A DNA stretch of 64,000 bases from Lysobacter sp. TY2-98 (GTDB lineage Bacteria > Pseudomonadota > Gammaproteobacteria > Xanthomonadales > Xanthomonadaceae): contig NZ_CP031413.1 of NCBI RefSeq assembly GCF_003367355.1, forward strand, positions 2,932,001-2,996,000, in the 5' to 3' direction. The first letter of the stretch is position 1; the number at the start of each line of letters is the position of its first letter. The translations under genes and the position numbers were made by a program. The notes beneath the pieces were generated by a model that was given only the letters and a program-made list of their open reading frames with translations, was not told the origin of the DNA and did not search any database. Shown here one piece after another: positions 51,746-61,632 of the stretch.

Positions 51746-52290
51746 GCATTACGCGGGACCGGCACGTTGGCCTGCGCTGGGCAGTAGCGCCTCACGTACT
51801 CGCTGTGCAACGGAAGCTGTCGCACGGTGTTCTCCACGCGAGAGCGAATGCCGGCAAGGAACCGAGCGAGCTCCGCATCCCTCATGAGATCCGCCGCTGC
51901 GTGATGCGTGGCCGGATGGATGCCCTGGCCGACCATCACCTGGATCCACGAATTCTCGGCGAACAGCTCGCTGGGCACGCGGAACACGTGGCCGGTTTCG
52001 CGGAACGGATCGATGCGATGACGCAGCGACGCGGGCACGTCCATCTCGCGGCACGCGCGCCAGAACGGATCGGGGCGGTTGTTGACGTGGTAGTGCAGGA
52101 TGATGAAGTCGCGGATGTGCTCGATCTCGTGCCGCGTCTGCGCGTTGTATTCGGCGACGTCCGCCGGGCTGGTGCCCGCATTCGGGAACATCTGCATCAG
52201 GCGCACGATGCCGCGCTGGATCGGATGGATGCTGGTCGATTCGATCGGCCCGCGATCGAGCGCAGCCACTTGGACACGTTCGCAAAGGTG
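51746..52290 (-). pseudogene. C-terminal remnant of a flavin-dependent tryptophan-halogenase family gene
   Basis: An open frame of about 175 codons matches the C-terminal third of tryptophan 7-halogenase family proteins. It begins near GPIESTSIHPIQRGIVRLMQMFP and includes EIEHIRDFIILHYHVNNR, DPFRETGHVFRVPSELFAENSW and VMVGQGIHPATHHAAADLM. The intact family has about 500 residues with an N-terminal FAD-binding GxGxxG, none of which is present. Its only possible start is a GTG at 52269. The frame begins in the 3' flank of the MFS gene and runs past 51746 opposite ubiB with no stop of its own, so both ends are eroded. Deletion is the simplest explanation. Confidence 0.85.
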
Positions 52291-52299
52291 ATCAGCGCA

Positions 52300-53586
52300 T
52301 CAGTGCGCGCGCTCATACAGGCGCGCGTACTTCAGTCCGAAGAACAGGATGAAGGCGTAGCAGGCGATCGGCAGGAAGAACGACGGCTGCAGGCCGATGG
52401 TGTCGGCGAGTTTGCCCTGCACGAACGGCACGACGGCGCCACCGACGATCGCCATGCACAGCACCCCGGAGCCACGCCCGGTGAGGTCGCCGAGGCGATG
52501 CAGCGCCATGCTGAAGATCGTCGGGAACATGATCGAGTTGAACAGGCCGACGCAGAGGATCGCGATCATCGCGGTCGTGCCGCTGCCCAGCGTCGCGATC
52601 AGGACCAGCGCGATCGCCATGGCGGCGTTGAAGCCGAGCGCCACGCCGGGTCGCACGTAGCGCATCGCGGCAAAACCAATGAAGCGGCCGATCATCGCGC
52701 CGCCCCAGTAATAGCTCACGTACTTCGCGGCATCCGCGGCGGGCATGTGCGCGATCTGCGGCTCGCCGAGGAAGTTGACGAGGAACGAGCCGATGCTCAC
52801 TTCCGCGCCGACGTACAGGAAGATGCCGATCGCGCCGAGCACCAGGTGCATATGGCGGAAGATCGACGTGGTCGGCGCGCCGGGCAGTGCATCGTGATGC
52901 GTGATGCGCGGCAGCCGCACCAGTGCAAACAGCACGGCTAGCAGCGCGAGCGCCGCGGCGAGGCCGAGGTAAGGGCCCTGCACGCTCGACGCCTCGGTCG
53001 CGCGATACGCGGCCTGCTGTGCCGGCGCCATCGCCGCGATCTGGTCCGGCGCGAGCGCAGCCGCACCCGACAGGATCAGCACGCCGCCGAAGTACGGGCC
53101 GATCGTCGTGCCCAGCGAGTTGAACGCCTGCGTGAGCGTGAGCCGACTCGATGCGGTGCGCGGATCGCCGAGCACGGTGACATACGGATTCGCCGCGACC
53201 TGCAGGATGGTGATGCCCGCCGCCAGCACGAAGAACGCGACGAGGAACAGCGCATACCCGCTCGTCGCGGCGGGATAGAACAGCAGGCAACCCGACGCGG
53301 CGATCGCGAGGCCCGTCACCGCGCCGCGCTGGTAGCCGATGCGCCGGATCAGTGCACCCGCGGGCAGCGAGACCAGGAAATAAGCGCCGAAGAAGCAGAA
53401 CTGCACCAGCATGGCCTGGGTGTAGTTGAGCGTGTAGACGGCCTTGAGGTGCGGGATCAGCACGTCGTTGAGCGACGTCAGCAGTCCCCACATGAAGAAC
53501 AGGAGCGTGACGATGACCAGGGGACGCACGGTGCCCGCAGGCGCGTCGGTGGTCGAGACAGGTGATGCGGCCGAATACGAACCCAT
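52300..53586 (-). CDS. FucP/GluP-type sugar MFS transporter
   Basis: This protein of 428 residues is a 12-helix major facilitator of the FHS (fucose/glucose-galactose-H+ symporter) family. Typical parts are [55 protein letters not shown] and [30 protein letters not shown]. It should import a sugar with protons. The start ATG at 53586 is 55 bp downstream of a LacI-type operator. It is divergent from the LacI regulator and followed by the halogenase remnant, a common context for sugar-utilisation loci in this family. Confidence 0.94.
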   Translation of the reverse strand: MGSYSAASPVSTTDAPAGTVRPLVIVTLLFFMWGLLTSLNDVLIPHLKAVYTLNYTQAMLVQFCFFGAYFLVSLPAGALIRRIGYQRGAVTGLAIAASGCLLFYPAATSGYALFLVAFFVLAAGITILQVAANPYVTVLGDPRTASSRLTLTQAFNSLGTTIGPYFGGVLILSGAAALAPDQIAAMAPAQQAAYRATEASSVQGPYLGLAAALALLAVLFALVRLPRITHHDALPGAPTTSIFRHMHLVLGAIGIFLYVGAEVSIGSFLVNFLGEPQIAHMPAADAAKYVSYYWGGAMIGRFIGFAAMRYVRPGVALGFNAAMAIALVLIATLGSGTTAMIAILCVGLFNSIMFPTIFSMALHRLGDLTGRGSGVLCMAIVGGAVVPFVQGKLADTIGLQPSFFLPIACYAFILFFGLKYARLYERAH

Positions 53587-53640
53587 TGACACGGTCTCCA
53601 GCGGAGGGTCGGCCGGAGTCTGCCGCAAGGCCGGCGGGGA

Positions 53641-53654
53641 TGATAGCGCTGTCA
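53641..53654. promoter_or_regulatory. LacI-family operator between the MFS gene and the regulator gene
   Basis: TGATAGCGCTGTCA is a 14-bp palindrome with a single mismatch from TGACAGCGCTGTCA, the central-CG form typical of LacI-family operators in xanthomonads. It lies 55 bp upstream of the transporter ATG and 144 bp upstream of the regulator ATG. Confidence 0.8.
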
Positions 53655-53797
53655 ATTTTCCGCTAGCATCGACCCGGTTCGCGGGGTCGTCGCAGCGATG
53701 CATCCCCGCCGACGCGCCGGAAATGGGGACATTACACCGCGTCGCCGCATCGCCTGCTTCATGGGCGATGGTGCGATGCAGGCCGACGGGAGCGATC

Positions 53798-54814
53798 ATG
53801 GTGTCGAGAGTGCGGATCGAGGACGTCGCCGAAGCGGCGCAGGTCTCGATGAAAACCGTATCGCGCGTGCTCAACCGCGAGCCCAACGTGCGCGAGGAAA
53901 CGCGCGAACGCGTGCTCGACGCGGTGAAGCGACTCAACTACATCCCGCACTTCTCCGCGCGCAGCCTCGCCGGCAGCAAATCGTTCCTGGTCGCGCTGCT
54001 CTACAACAACCCCTCCGACAACTACCTGATGGGCGTGATGTCGGGCGCGCTCGCGGCCTGCGAGCAGCACGACTACGCGATGCTGCTGTGTCCCGTCGAA
54101 ACCGATGTGCCCGCGCTGCTGGATCGCGTCGAGAACCTCGTGCGTCGCTCGCAGCCCGATGGCCTGGTGCTGACGCCGCCGATCACCGACATCCCGGAGC
54201 TACGCGCGCGTCTTGCGGAAATGCAGATTCCGGTCGCGTGCATCTCGCCCAAGGACCGCACGCACAGCATTGGCGTCGGCATGGATGAAACCCAGGCGGC
54301 CTGCGACATGGTGCTGCACCTCGCCACGCTCGGACATCGTCGCATCGCGCACATCTGCGGCCACCCTGCACACGGCGCGACCGGTTGGCGCATCGCGGGG
54401 TATCGACTGGGCCTGCAGCGCGCGGGGCTCGACATCGACGAAACACTGATCATGCCCGGCGAGTTCTCGTTCGAATCCGGCGCACGTGCGGGTCGCGCGC
54501 TGCTGGCGCAGAAGCGTCGGCCGACGGCGATCTTCGCGGCGAACGACGACATGGCGGCCGGCGTGATTTCCGCTGCACTCGAACAGGGCCTGCGCGTGCC
54601 GGAAGATCTTTCCGTCTGCGGCTTCGACGACACGCCCATGTCGACGCAGATCTTTCCGCCGCTCACCACCGTGCATCAGCCCACGCACGAGATGGGACGT
54701 CTCGCGACGCTCGAACTGCTTGCCGCGGTCCAGAACCCCGACGGCGGCCGCATGTTGCACGTGCCCTACACCGTCTGCGTCCGACGCTCGAGCGGCCCGG
54801 CGCCGCATCGCTGA
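53798..54814 (+). CDS. LacI-family transcriptional regulator
   Basis: This repressor of 338 residues has an N-terminal LacI helix-turn-helix and hinge ([20 protein letters not shown], then [15 protein letters not shown]). A periplasmic-binding-protein-like effector domain (about 60-330) follows, with [25 protein letters not shown] and [17 protein letters not shown]. The ATG at 53798 is chosen; the upstream open frame lacks family sequence. It probably represses the divergent transporter gene through the operator at 53641. Its ligand is most likely a sugar carried by that transporter. Confidence 0.93.
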   Translation: MVSRVRIEDVAEAAQVSMKTVSRVLNREPNVREETRERVLDAVKRLNYIPHFSARSLAGSKSFLVALLYNNPSDNYLMGVMSGALAACEQHDYAMLLCPVETDVPALLDRVENLVRRSQPDGLVLTPPITDIPELRARLAEMQIPVACISPKDRTHSIGVGMDETQAACDMVLHLATLGHRRIAHICGHPAHGATGWRIAGYRLGLQRAGLDIDETLIMPGEFSFESGARAGRALLAQKRRPTAIFAANDDMAAGVISAALEQGLRVPEDLSVCGFDDTPMSTQIFPPLTTVHQPTHEMGRLATLELLAAVQNPDGGRMLHVPYTVCVRRSSGPAPHR

Positions 54815-54816
54815 TT

Positions 54817-56004
54817 TCAGGCGGCGATTGCTTCACCGCAGGCGTGTCCCGCGGCCCACGCCCACTGGAAGTTGTAACCACCGAGCCAGCCGGTCACGTC
54901 GACCACCTCGCCGATGAAATACAGGCCAGCCACGAGGCGCGACTCCATCGTGCTCGACGACAGCTCGTGCGTGTCGACGCCGCCCAGCGTGACTTCCGCC
55001 GTGCGATAGCCTTCGGTGCCGCTGGCCACGATCGGAAAGCGTTGGAGCAGTGATGCCGCCTCGCGCAGCTGCGGCGGCGTGAACTGCTTCATCGGGCGAT
55101 CGGGTAGCCAGACTTCGCAAAGACGTTGGGCGAAACGCTTCGGCAGCGCTTCGGCGAGCACGGTGTGCATCAGCGCATCAGGGCGCGATGCGCGATGCCC
55201 CGTCAGAAACCCGTGCGCATCGCGACCGGGCAGCAGATCCAGCACCAGTTCGTCGCCCGGCTGCCAGTACGACGAGATCTGCAGGATCGACGGCCCGCTG
55301 AGGCCGCGGTGCGTGACCAGCAATTTGTTGCTGAAGCTCATGCCGTTGCAGTTCGCAGTGACATCGAACGCTACGCCGCTGAGATCCGCCAGCCGCTCCT
55401 GATGCGTACCGCTGAGCGTCAGCGGCACCAGTCCGGCGCGCGTCGGCTTCACCGCATGGCCGAAGGTGCGCGCGAGTTCGTATCCGAAACCGGTCGCGCC
55501 CATGCTCGGAATCGACAGCCCGCCGCTGGCGACGACCAGCGCACGCGCGTGGAACGTGCCCGCGGTCGTCCGCACGCGGAAGTCGCGCTCGCCCTCGTGC
55601 GCGATGCGTTCGACGCTGCAGCTCGTCAGCACCTCCACACCGGCCGCGTCGCACTCGTCCATCAGCATCTTGACGATGAGCTTGGACGACTCGTCGCAGA
55701 ACAGCTGGCCCAGCTCCTTCTCGTGGTACGCGATGCGGTGCCGCTCCACCATCTCGATGAAGTGCCACGGCGTGTAACGCGCCAGTGCCGACTTGCAGAA
55801 ATGCGGGTTGCCCGACAGGTAATTCGCGGGCGTCGTGCCGGTGTTGGTGAAGTTGCAGCGCCCGCCGCCCGACATCAGGATCTTCTTGCCGACGCGGTTC
55901 GCATGCTCGACGACGACCGTGCGCAGCCCGCGGCGCGCCGCGGTGAGCGCGCACATCAGGCCGGCGGCACCGCCACCGATGATGAGGACATCGACGTCTT
56001 GCAT
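54817..56004 (-). CDS. BaiN/RdsA-family FAD-dependent oxidoreductase (HI0933-like)
   Basis: This protein of 395 residues has an N-terminal FAD-binding motif DVLIIGGGAAGLMCALTAARRG, the family signature VGKKILMSGGGRCNFTN and the C-terminal GLYFIGEVVDVTGWLGGYNFQWAWAAGH. The family is broadly conserved and of uncertain substrate; bile-acid dehydroxylation by BaiN is one known activity. It converges on the LacI gene with a 2-bp gap. Confidence 0.93.
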   Translation of the reverse strand: MQDVDVLIIGGGAAGLMCALTAARRGLRTVVVEHANRVGKKILMSGGGRCNFTNTGTTPANYLSGNPHFCKSALARYTPWHFIEMVERHRIAYHEKELGQLFCDESSKLIVKMLMDECDAAGVEVLTSCSVERIAHEGERDFRVRTTAGTFHARALVVASGGLSIPSMGATGFGYELARTFGHAVKPTRAGLVPLTLSGTHQERLADLSGVAFDVTANCNGMSFSNKLLVTHRGLSGPSILQISSYWQPGDELVLDLLPGRDAHGFLTGHRASRPDALMHTVLAEALPKRFAQRLCEVWLPDRPMKQFTPPQLREAASLLQRFPIVASGTEGYRTAEVTLGGVDTHELSSSTMESRLVAGLYFIGEVVDVTGWLGGYNFQWAWAAGHACGEAIAA

Positions 56005-56076
56005 GGATCCCGTTGCAGGCAGGGCGGCCGCCAGTATCGGCGACCGCCCGTGGTCAGGTGCGCATTCGCGTGAGAG

Positions 56077-56101
56077 CGCCCGGCGACCGCGCCGCCGGGC
56101 G
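56077..56101 (-). terminator. Terminator after the M16-B gene
   Basis: CGCCCGGCG and CGCCGGGCG form a perfect 9-bp stem with a 7-nt loop just beyond the M16-B stop on the minus strand, before the BaiN-like gene. Confidence 0.7.
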
Positions 56102-56106
56102 TGCGA

Positions 56107-58878
56107 TCACTTCGCCGCAGCGGCCTTGGCGAAGTCGCCCGCGAGATAGATGCTGAGCTTCGCCGGATCGAAGTGCCTCTTCAGCGCGGCGTTCACCTCG
56201 GCCACCGAAAGCGCGGCCAGATGCGCGTCGAACTGCGCCTGGTAATCCATGGTGCGGCCGAGATAGAGGTTGTGGCTCAGCGTGCCGGCGACCGCGCCAT
56301 CCGAGGCGCGCGACTGCTTCCGCTGCGTGAGCAGGCCGGCGACGGCGTCGCGCAGCTCGCTCTCGGTGACGCCGTCGCGCACCAGGCGGGTGAACTCCTC
56401 GCGGATGCCGGTCTCCACCTTCGCCGCGTTCTGCGGCGCGGCGATCGCCTGGATCGTGAGCGCGCCGTCGTCGTCGCGCCCCGTCGCGCTGGAGTCGGCC
56501 GACAGGCTGCTGCCGACGCCGTAGCTCAAGCCTTCCTTGCCGCGGATGCGCTCGCCGAGGCGCGACGCCATCGAACCACCGCCGAGGATGTAGTTCGCGA
56601 CCGCGAGCGCGGGGTAGTCGGCGTCGGCTTCGTTGAGCGAGGTATTGATGCGTGCGATGACGACGGCGTTCGACTTGTCCGGCGTCTCGATCTGCAGGCG
56701 CTGCGGCGCGACGTCGGTGAAGCGCGTGTCGATCGGCGCGTAAGGCACCGGCGACTTCCAGCTCGCGAACAGCGATTCGATCTGCACGCGCATCGCCTTC
56801 GCGTCGAAATCGCCGACCACGGTGATCTCGCCCTGCGACGTGCCGTAGAAGCGCTGATGGAAGCGCCGCACGTCGTCGAGCTTGAGCGCCTTGATCTGCG
56901 CCAGCTGCGCGTCCAGCGAATCGTGGTGGAGCGGATGACCAACCGGCCACGGATCGAAATGCGTCGCGAGCGCGTCGCCAGCGAGCGGGCCCGGCTCCTT
57001 CGCGTTCGCCTCCATGCCGGTGATCGCCTGCAGCCGAATCTGCTCGAACTCGGCCTCGTCGAACGCCGGTTCGCGTAACAGGCTCGCGGCGAGTGCGAGC
57101 GCCTCGGCGACCGTGTCGCGCTTGGAATCGAGCGAGATGTTCGCCCCTTGCAGGCCGCCACCCACGCCACCGCGGGTGTTGAGCGCCTCGAAGCGCTGCG
57201 CGATCTGCTCGCGCGTGAGCGCCTTGCTGCCACGCATGAGCATCGCGCCCGCGATCGATGCCGCCGGATCCGGGCTCTGCTTGAGCGATTCGACATCGCC
57301 GAAGCGGAACGTCGCGTTCACCACCACGGTGTCACCGCGCGTGTCCTTGGGCAGCAGCGCGACCTTCAGGCCATCGCCAACGGTGAACGTCTCGGTGCGC
57401 GCCTGGATATTCTGCGGCGTCGGATCGAACGCCTCACCGGCGGCGACCGCCGCGCGACCGGTAAAGCCCTTCAGCGCCGTCGCCGCGTCCGGCGCGGCGG
57501 GGATTTCCGCGCGATCCGGCGAATCGGTGGGCACGAAGCGACCCAGCGTGCGATTGCTCGGCTTGAGATAGGCCTTCGCCACGCGATTGACGTCGTCGAC
57601 CGTGACCGCCGCGACGCGATCGCGATCGAGGAAGAACAGACGCCAGTCGCCGTCCGCGACCGCACCGGTCAGACCCATCGCAACGGCATTCACGTCCGAC
57701 AGGTTCTTCTCGAACGCGTTGGCGAAGCGCTGCTTGGACTGCGTGACTTCCTCGGCGGTGATCGGGTGCTGCGCGATGTCCTGTTCGACCAGCCGCAGCA
57801 GTTCGGCTTCGATCTTCGCCGCGTCCGCACTCTTCGGGGCGGATACGTAGAACGTGGCGAGGCCCGCGTCGCGCAGGCCATCGCTGCCGGCACCAACGCC
57901 CGCGGCGAGCTTGCCCTCGACCAGCGTCTTGTGCAGGCGCCCGGTCGGCGTGTCACCGAGAACGTCGAGCAGCACGTCGAGCGCGGCGCTGTCCGCATGC
58001 GTCGCGCCGGGTACGTGATACGTGAGCATTTCGAGGCGCACGTCGCCGCGGCGGCGTACGGTGACTTCGTGTTCGCCGTCCTGCACGGGCTCCACCGTGT
58101 AGAACACGGGCATCGCCTTCGCCGGCTTCGCCACGGGGCCGAACGCCTTCACCACCTGCGCCAACGCCTTGGCCGTATCGATCGGACCGGCGATGACGAG
58201 CGTCGCATTGTCCGGGCGATACCACGTGCGATAGAACGCCTGCAGACGCTCGATCGGCACGTTCTCGACGTCGCTGCGCGCGCCGATCGTGGTGTGGCCG
58301 TAGTTGTGCCACTGGTAGGCCGCGGCACGCAGGCGCTCGCTGAGCGCGCTGCCCGGATTGTTGTCGTTGCGCTCCATCTCGTTGCGCACGACGGTCATCT
58401 CGGAGTCGAGATCCTTCCTCGCGATGTTCGAATGCACCATGCGGTCGGCCTCGAGGCCGAGCATCCACGCGAGCGTGTCGTCGTTCGCGGGGAACGAGCC
58501 GAAGTAGTTGGTGCGGTCGAGCGAAGTGGTCGCGTTGTACGACACGCCGCGCTTCTTCATTTCGGCCGGGATGTCGGTATGCGTTGGCGTGCCCTTGAAC
58601 ATCAGGTGTTCGAGCAGGTGCGCCATGCCGGTCTCGCCGTAGCTCTCGTTCGCCGAGCCCACGCCGTAGGTGATGTTGACGGTCACCGTCGGGCGGCTGG
58701 TGTCCGGGAACAGCAGCACGCGCAGGCCGTTGGCCATGCGGTATTCGCAGATGCCTTCGACGCAGGGGCCGGCGGTCAGGCCTTTCGGCAGTGCGGTCGG
58801 CGTCGCCGGTGCGGCGAAGGCGGGCGAGAGGGCGAACGCGCAGGCAAGCGCGAGGGGAAGAATGCGAATCCGTGACAT
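56107..58878 (-). CDS. Secreted M16-family zinc protease, copy B
   Basis: This protein of 923 residues has a signal peptide ending SPAFA-AP and two M16 halves. The zinc site is HLLEH at residues 87-91, with the downstream Glu in VRNEMERNDNNPGS. The second half contains the substrate-clamp motif GGGSMASRLGERIRGKEGLSYG. The start at 58878 gives a proper leader; an upstream ATG does not. It differs considerably in sequence from copy A (41331-44192), suggesting old rather than recent duplication, and it precedes the BaiN-like gene on the same strand. Confidence 0.95.
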   Translation of the reverse strand: MSRIRILPLALACAFALSPAFAAPATPTALPKGLTAGPCVEGICEYRMANGLRVLLFPDTSRPTVTVNITYGVGSANESYGETGMAHLLEHLMFKGTPTHTDIPAEMKKRGVSYNATTSLDRTNYFGSFPANDDTLAWMLGLEADRMVHSNIARKDLDSEMTVVRNEMERNDNNPGSALSERLRAAAYQWHNYGHTTIGARSDVENVPIERLQAFYRTWYRPDNATLVIAGPIDTAKALAQVVKAFGPVAKPAKAMPVFYTVEPVQDGEHEVTVRRRGDVRLEMLTYHVPGATHADSAALDVLLDVLGDTPTGRLHKTLVEGKLAAGVGAGSDGLRDAGLATFYVSAPKSADAAKIEAELLRLVEQDIAQHPITAEEVTQSKQRFANAFEKNLSDVNAVAMGLTGAVADGDWRLFFLDRDRVAAVTVDDVNRVAKAYLKPSNRTLGRFVPTDSPDRAEIPAAPDAATALKGFTGRAAVAAGEAFDPTPQNIQARTETFTVGDGLKVALLPKDTRGDTVVVNATFRFGDVESLKQSPDPAASIAGAMLMRGSKALTREQIAQRFEALNTRGGVGGGLQGANISLDSKRDTVAEALALAASLLREPAFDEAEFEQIRLQAITGMEANAKEPGPLAGDALATHFDPWPVGHPLHHDSLDAQLAQIKALKLDDVRRFHQRFYGTSQGEITVVGDFDAKAMRVQIESLFASWKSPVPYAPIDTRFTDVAPQRLQIETPDKSNAVVIARINTSLNEADADYPALAVANYILGGGSMASRLGERIRGKEGLSYGVGSSLSADSSATGRDDDGALTIQAIAAPQNAAKVETGIREEFTRLVRDGVTESELRDAVAGLLTQRKQSRASDGAVAGTLSHNLYLGRTMDYQAQFDAHLAALSVAEVNAALKRHFDPAKLSIYLAGDFAKAAAAK

Positions 58879-58994
58879 GAACGTTCCTGTGTGGGGCCGG
58901 CCTCCCCGGCGCGGCGCGCGCATTGTGCCCTGCACGTGGGCACGTCGCCCGAGGCGTGCCTTTCGCGTTCAGTCCGGCGCGGTCGCCCGAAACG

Positions 58995-59020
58995 ATCGGG
59001 CCGCCTTGCAGCGGCCCGAT
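58995..59020 (-). terminator. Terminator after the DPP-IV-like peptidase gene
   Basis: ATCGGGCCGC and GCGGCCCGAT form a perfect 10-bp stem with a 6-nt loop, 6 bp beyond the peptidase stop on the minus strand and followed by CGTTTCGG in that direction. Confidence 0.8.
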
Positions 59021-59026
59021 GCGGGG

Positions 59027-61417
59027 TCACTGGCCCAGCGATTGCTGGAACAGCTCCCGGATGCGGCGGTATTCGTCGTACCACGAATCCGCATGCACGA
59101 AGCCGTGGCGCTCCATCGGATACGGCGCGAGCGTCCACTTGTCCTTGTGCAGCTCGATGAGCTTCTGGGTGAGCATCACCGAATCCTTGAAGAACACGTT
59201 GTCATCGATCATGCCGTGCGCAATCAGCAGGTTGTCCTGCAGGTTCTGCGCGTATTCGATCGGCGAACTCGTCGCGTAGGCGTCGGGGTCGAGTTCCGGC
59301 GTGTTGAGGATGTTCGACGTGTACTCGTGGTTGTACTGCGACCAGTCGGTGACGGGGCGCAACGCGGCGCCGGCCTTGAACGTGCCCGGCGAACGGAACA
59401 GACCCATCAGCGTCATGAAGCCGCCGTAGCTGCCGCCGTAGAGGCCCGCGCGGCTGCGGTCGGCATGACGGTTCGCGACGGCCCAGTCGAGCGCGTCCAG
59501 ATGATCGTCGAGCTCCGGATGGCCCATGTTGCGGTAGATGGCCGTGCGCCAGTCGCGGCCGTAGCCGCTGGACGCGCGGTAGTCGATGTCGAGCACGACG
59601 TAACCGGAGTCGACGAGCAGGTTGTTGAACATCTGCTCGCGGAAGTAGTTCGGGTAGCGCGCGTGCACGTTCTGCAGATAGCCCGCACCGTGGATGAAGA
59701 ACACGACCGGATACGTCTTGCCGGGCTCGTAGTTCTTCGGGCCGTAGAACTTGCCCCAGATCGTGCCGGCGCCGTGCTTGCTCGGGATCTGCACGATCTC
59801 GGGCTGGATGAAGTCGATGGCCTTGAACTTCTCGCTGCGCGTATCGGTGAGTTCGCGCGTGGCACCGCCGTTCGCGTCGACGACGGCGAGCTGCGGTGGC
59901 ACGTAGCTCGACGAATGGCGCACCAGCAGCTTCGAGTCGTCCGGCGAGAGATCGAAGTCCTCGACGCCGTCGAGGCTGGTCACCTCGCGCACGTCACCGC
60001 CGTTCGCGTCGACCGCGCAGACCTCGTAGTCGCCCGGCCACTTGCGGTTGCATTCGAAGTAGAAGCGATGGCCATCACGCGTCGCGACCGGCGCGGACAC
60101 TTCCCACTTGCCCGACGTCAGTGCACGCGACGAACCCGGCGCATCGCTGACGTAGAGATGCGAGTAGCCCGACTTCTCCGACAGGAACCACAGACGATTG
60201 CGGCCGTTCGCGTTCGGCAGCCAGCCGAAGTCGTTGAAGTTCCAGTTGATCCACGCGTTGTCGGTGAGGCGGTCGCGCGTGACGAGCTTCTTCGCACCGA
60301 GGTCGACCTGCGCGATCCAGCGATCCTTGTTGTCGACGGCACGTACCAGCACGGCGGCATCGCGACCATCGTCGCTCCAGTGGATGGCGGGACCGGTGCC
60401 ATCACCATCGGTCTCGATGCGCGCATCGCGCGCGCCGTCGAGCGGCTTCTTGCCGGCCTTCTTGCGCAGGTCGGCGAGCGGATCGGTCTTGATGCCGGGC
60501 AGGTCGTCGAACTTCAGTTGCGTGATCGTGCCCGTCGCGGTCTCGACCAGCCACAGCGAATGCGCGGCCGGCGGATTGCGACCGACGCGCGTGCGACCTT
60601 CCTCCGTTTCCTCGTAACCCGATTCGGTCACGTACTTCGGCATCTTCGTCGCCTGGCCGAGGTTCGCATCCTTCGGATAGGTCACCGCGAGCAGCCAGCG
60701 ACCGTCGGGCGACAGCGCGCTGTCGACGAGCTCGACGTCCTTGCCGAGGTACGCCGGCGGCGGCGCGGCGGTGGGGTCGGCGGCGCGCCAGCTCTTGTCC
60801 TGCGCCTTCGCGGCTTCGCGCTTTTCGCGATCGGTGCGCAGCGTGTCGATCATGTGCAGCTGGCGCGTGCGCAGATCGTCGTCCTTCTTCGCCTTGTCCG
60901 GATCGTCCTCGGTCTTGAGCGTCGAGGCCTGCGCGACGGCTGTGCCCGCGCGCCACATGAACCAGTCGTTGCCGGCGCGGAACACGAGCTGGCCCTGCGG
61001 GCCCCACTGCGGACGCGAATCCTGCTCCGCCGTGCGCGTGACCTGCGTCAGCGCGCCGCTCTTGAGGTCGCGCACGAAGATGTCGCCACCGCGCGAGAAC
61101 GCCATGCGCGTGCCCGATGCATCGACGACCGCGTCGTCGCCATCGATCGACGCGCGATCGGCGCCGTCGAGCTTGACCGCCGCGCCGCCGGCGATCGGCT
61201 GGCGGAAGGTGTCGCGGATCGTCGCGCCGCTGCGCTTCTGGCTGAAGTAGGCGTTCCGGCCGTCCCAGCTCCACCACGCCTGTTCGACCGCGTTACCGAT
61301 CCAGTCGGGATCGGCCATGGCCTGGTCGAGGCTGATGCGCGGCGCGGTCTGCGCGGTCGCGGCGAGCGGGGCGAGACCCGCGAGGAGAAGGGCGGTGGCG
61401 AGGCTGCTGCGACGCAT
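59027..61417 (-). CDS. Dipeptidyl-peptidase IV-like secreted S9 peptidase
   Basis: This protein of 796 residues has a signal peptide ending AATA-QTAPR, an eight-blade-type propeller over about residues 40-540 and an S9 catalytic domain at the end. The nucleophile is the Ser in LYGGSYGGFMT, with Asp in HGMIDDNVFF and His in RHGFVHAD. It resembles the DPP-IV/prolyl oligopeptidase group, releasing dipeptides from N-termini. The ATG at 61417 is preferred to a TTG at 61432. Together with the two M16 proteases and the S9 peptidase near 9 kb, it points to extensive extracytoplasmic peptide degradation. Confidence 0.93.
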   Translation of the reverse strand: MRRSSLATALLLAGLAPLAATAQTAPRISLDQAMADPDWIGNAVEQAWWSWDGRNAYFSQKRSGATIRDTFRQPIAGGAAVKLDGADRASIDGDDAVVDASGTRMAFSRGGDIFVRDLKSGALTQVTRTAEQDSRPQWGPQGQLVFRAGNDWFMWRAGTAVAQASTLKTEDDPDKAKKDDDLRTRQLHMIDTLRTDREKREAAKAQDKSWRAADPTAAPPPAYLGKDVELVDSALSPDGRWLLAVTYPKDANLGQATKMPKYVTESGYEETEEGRTRVGRNPPAAHSLWLVETATGTITQLKFDDLPGIKTDPLADLRKKAGKKPLDGARDARIETDGDGTGPAIHWSDDGRDAAVLVRAVDNKDRWIAQVDLGAKKLVTRDRLTDNAWINWNFNDFGWLPNANGRNRLWFLSEKSGYSHLYVSDAPGSSRALTSGKWEVSAPVATRDGHRFYFECNRKWPGDYEVCAVDANGGDVREVTSLDGVEDFDLSPDDSKLLVRHSSSYVPPQLAVVDANGGATRELTDTRSEKFKAIDFIQPEIVQIPSKHGAGTIWGKFYGPKNYEPGKTYPVVFFIHGAGYLQNVHARYPNYFREQMFNNLLVDSGYVVLDIDYRASSGYGRDWRTAIYRNMGHPELDDHLDALDWAVANRHADRSRAGLYGGSYGGFMTLMGLFRSPGTFKAGAALRPVTDWSQYNHEYTSNILNTPELDPDAYATSSPIEYAQNLQDNLLIAHGMIDDNVFFKDSVMLTQKLIELHKDKWTLAPYPMERHGFVHADSWYDEYRRIRELFQQSLGQ

Positions 61418-61632
61418 CGAGGAGTCCGGCAAACGAAGTCGGCGGAGGGTAACAGCCGCCGGCGCGCGGCGGCCGTGGCGTCGGTCATCGCCAACGTGCG
61501 CGGTTTCACGGCTTCACATGCGCGGCGAACGGACACGACAGCGGACTCGGCCGTCACTGGCGGCGGGCGGCCGCCGCGGCGCACAATACGCAGGCGAACA
61601 GACGACCCACTTGATCGAAGGGATGGCCCTCG

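Noticed and set aside
51400..52269. Whole 289-codon minus-strand frame considered as an intact gene.
   Set aside because: Only its first 175 codons resemble the halogenase family. The rest is antisense to ubiB with no family motifs, and the N-terminal FAD domain is missing.
61418..61632. FNR/Anr-type site upstream of cydA.
   Set aside because: Only a single TTGAT half-site near 61611 was seen, without the second half, so it is not reported.
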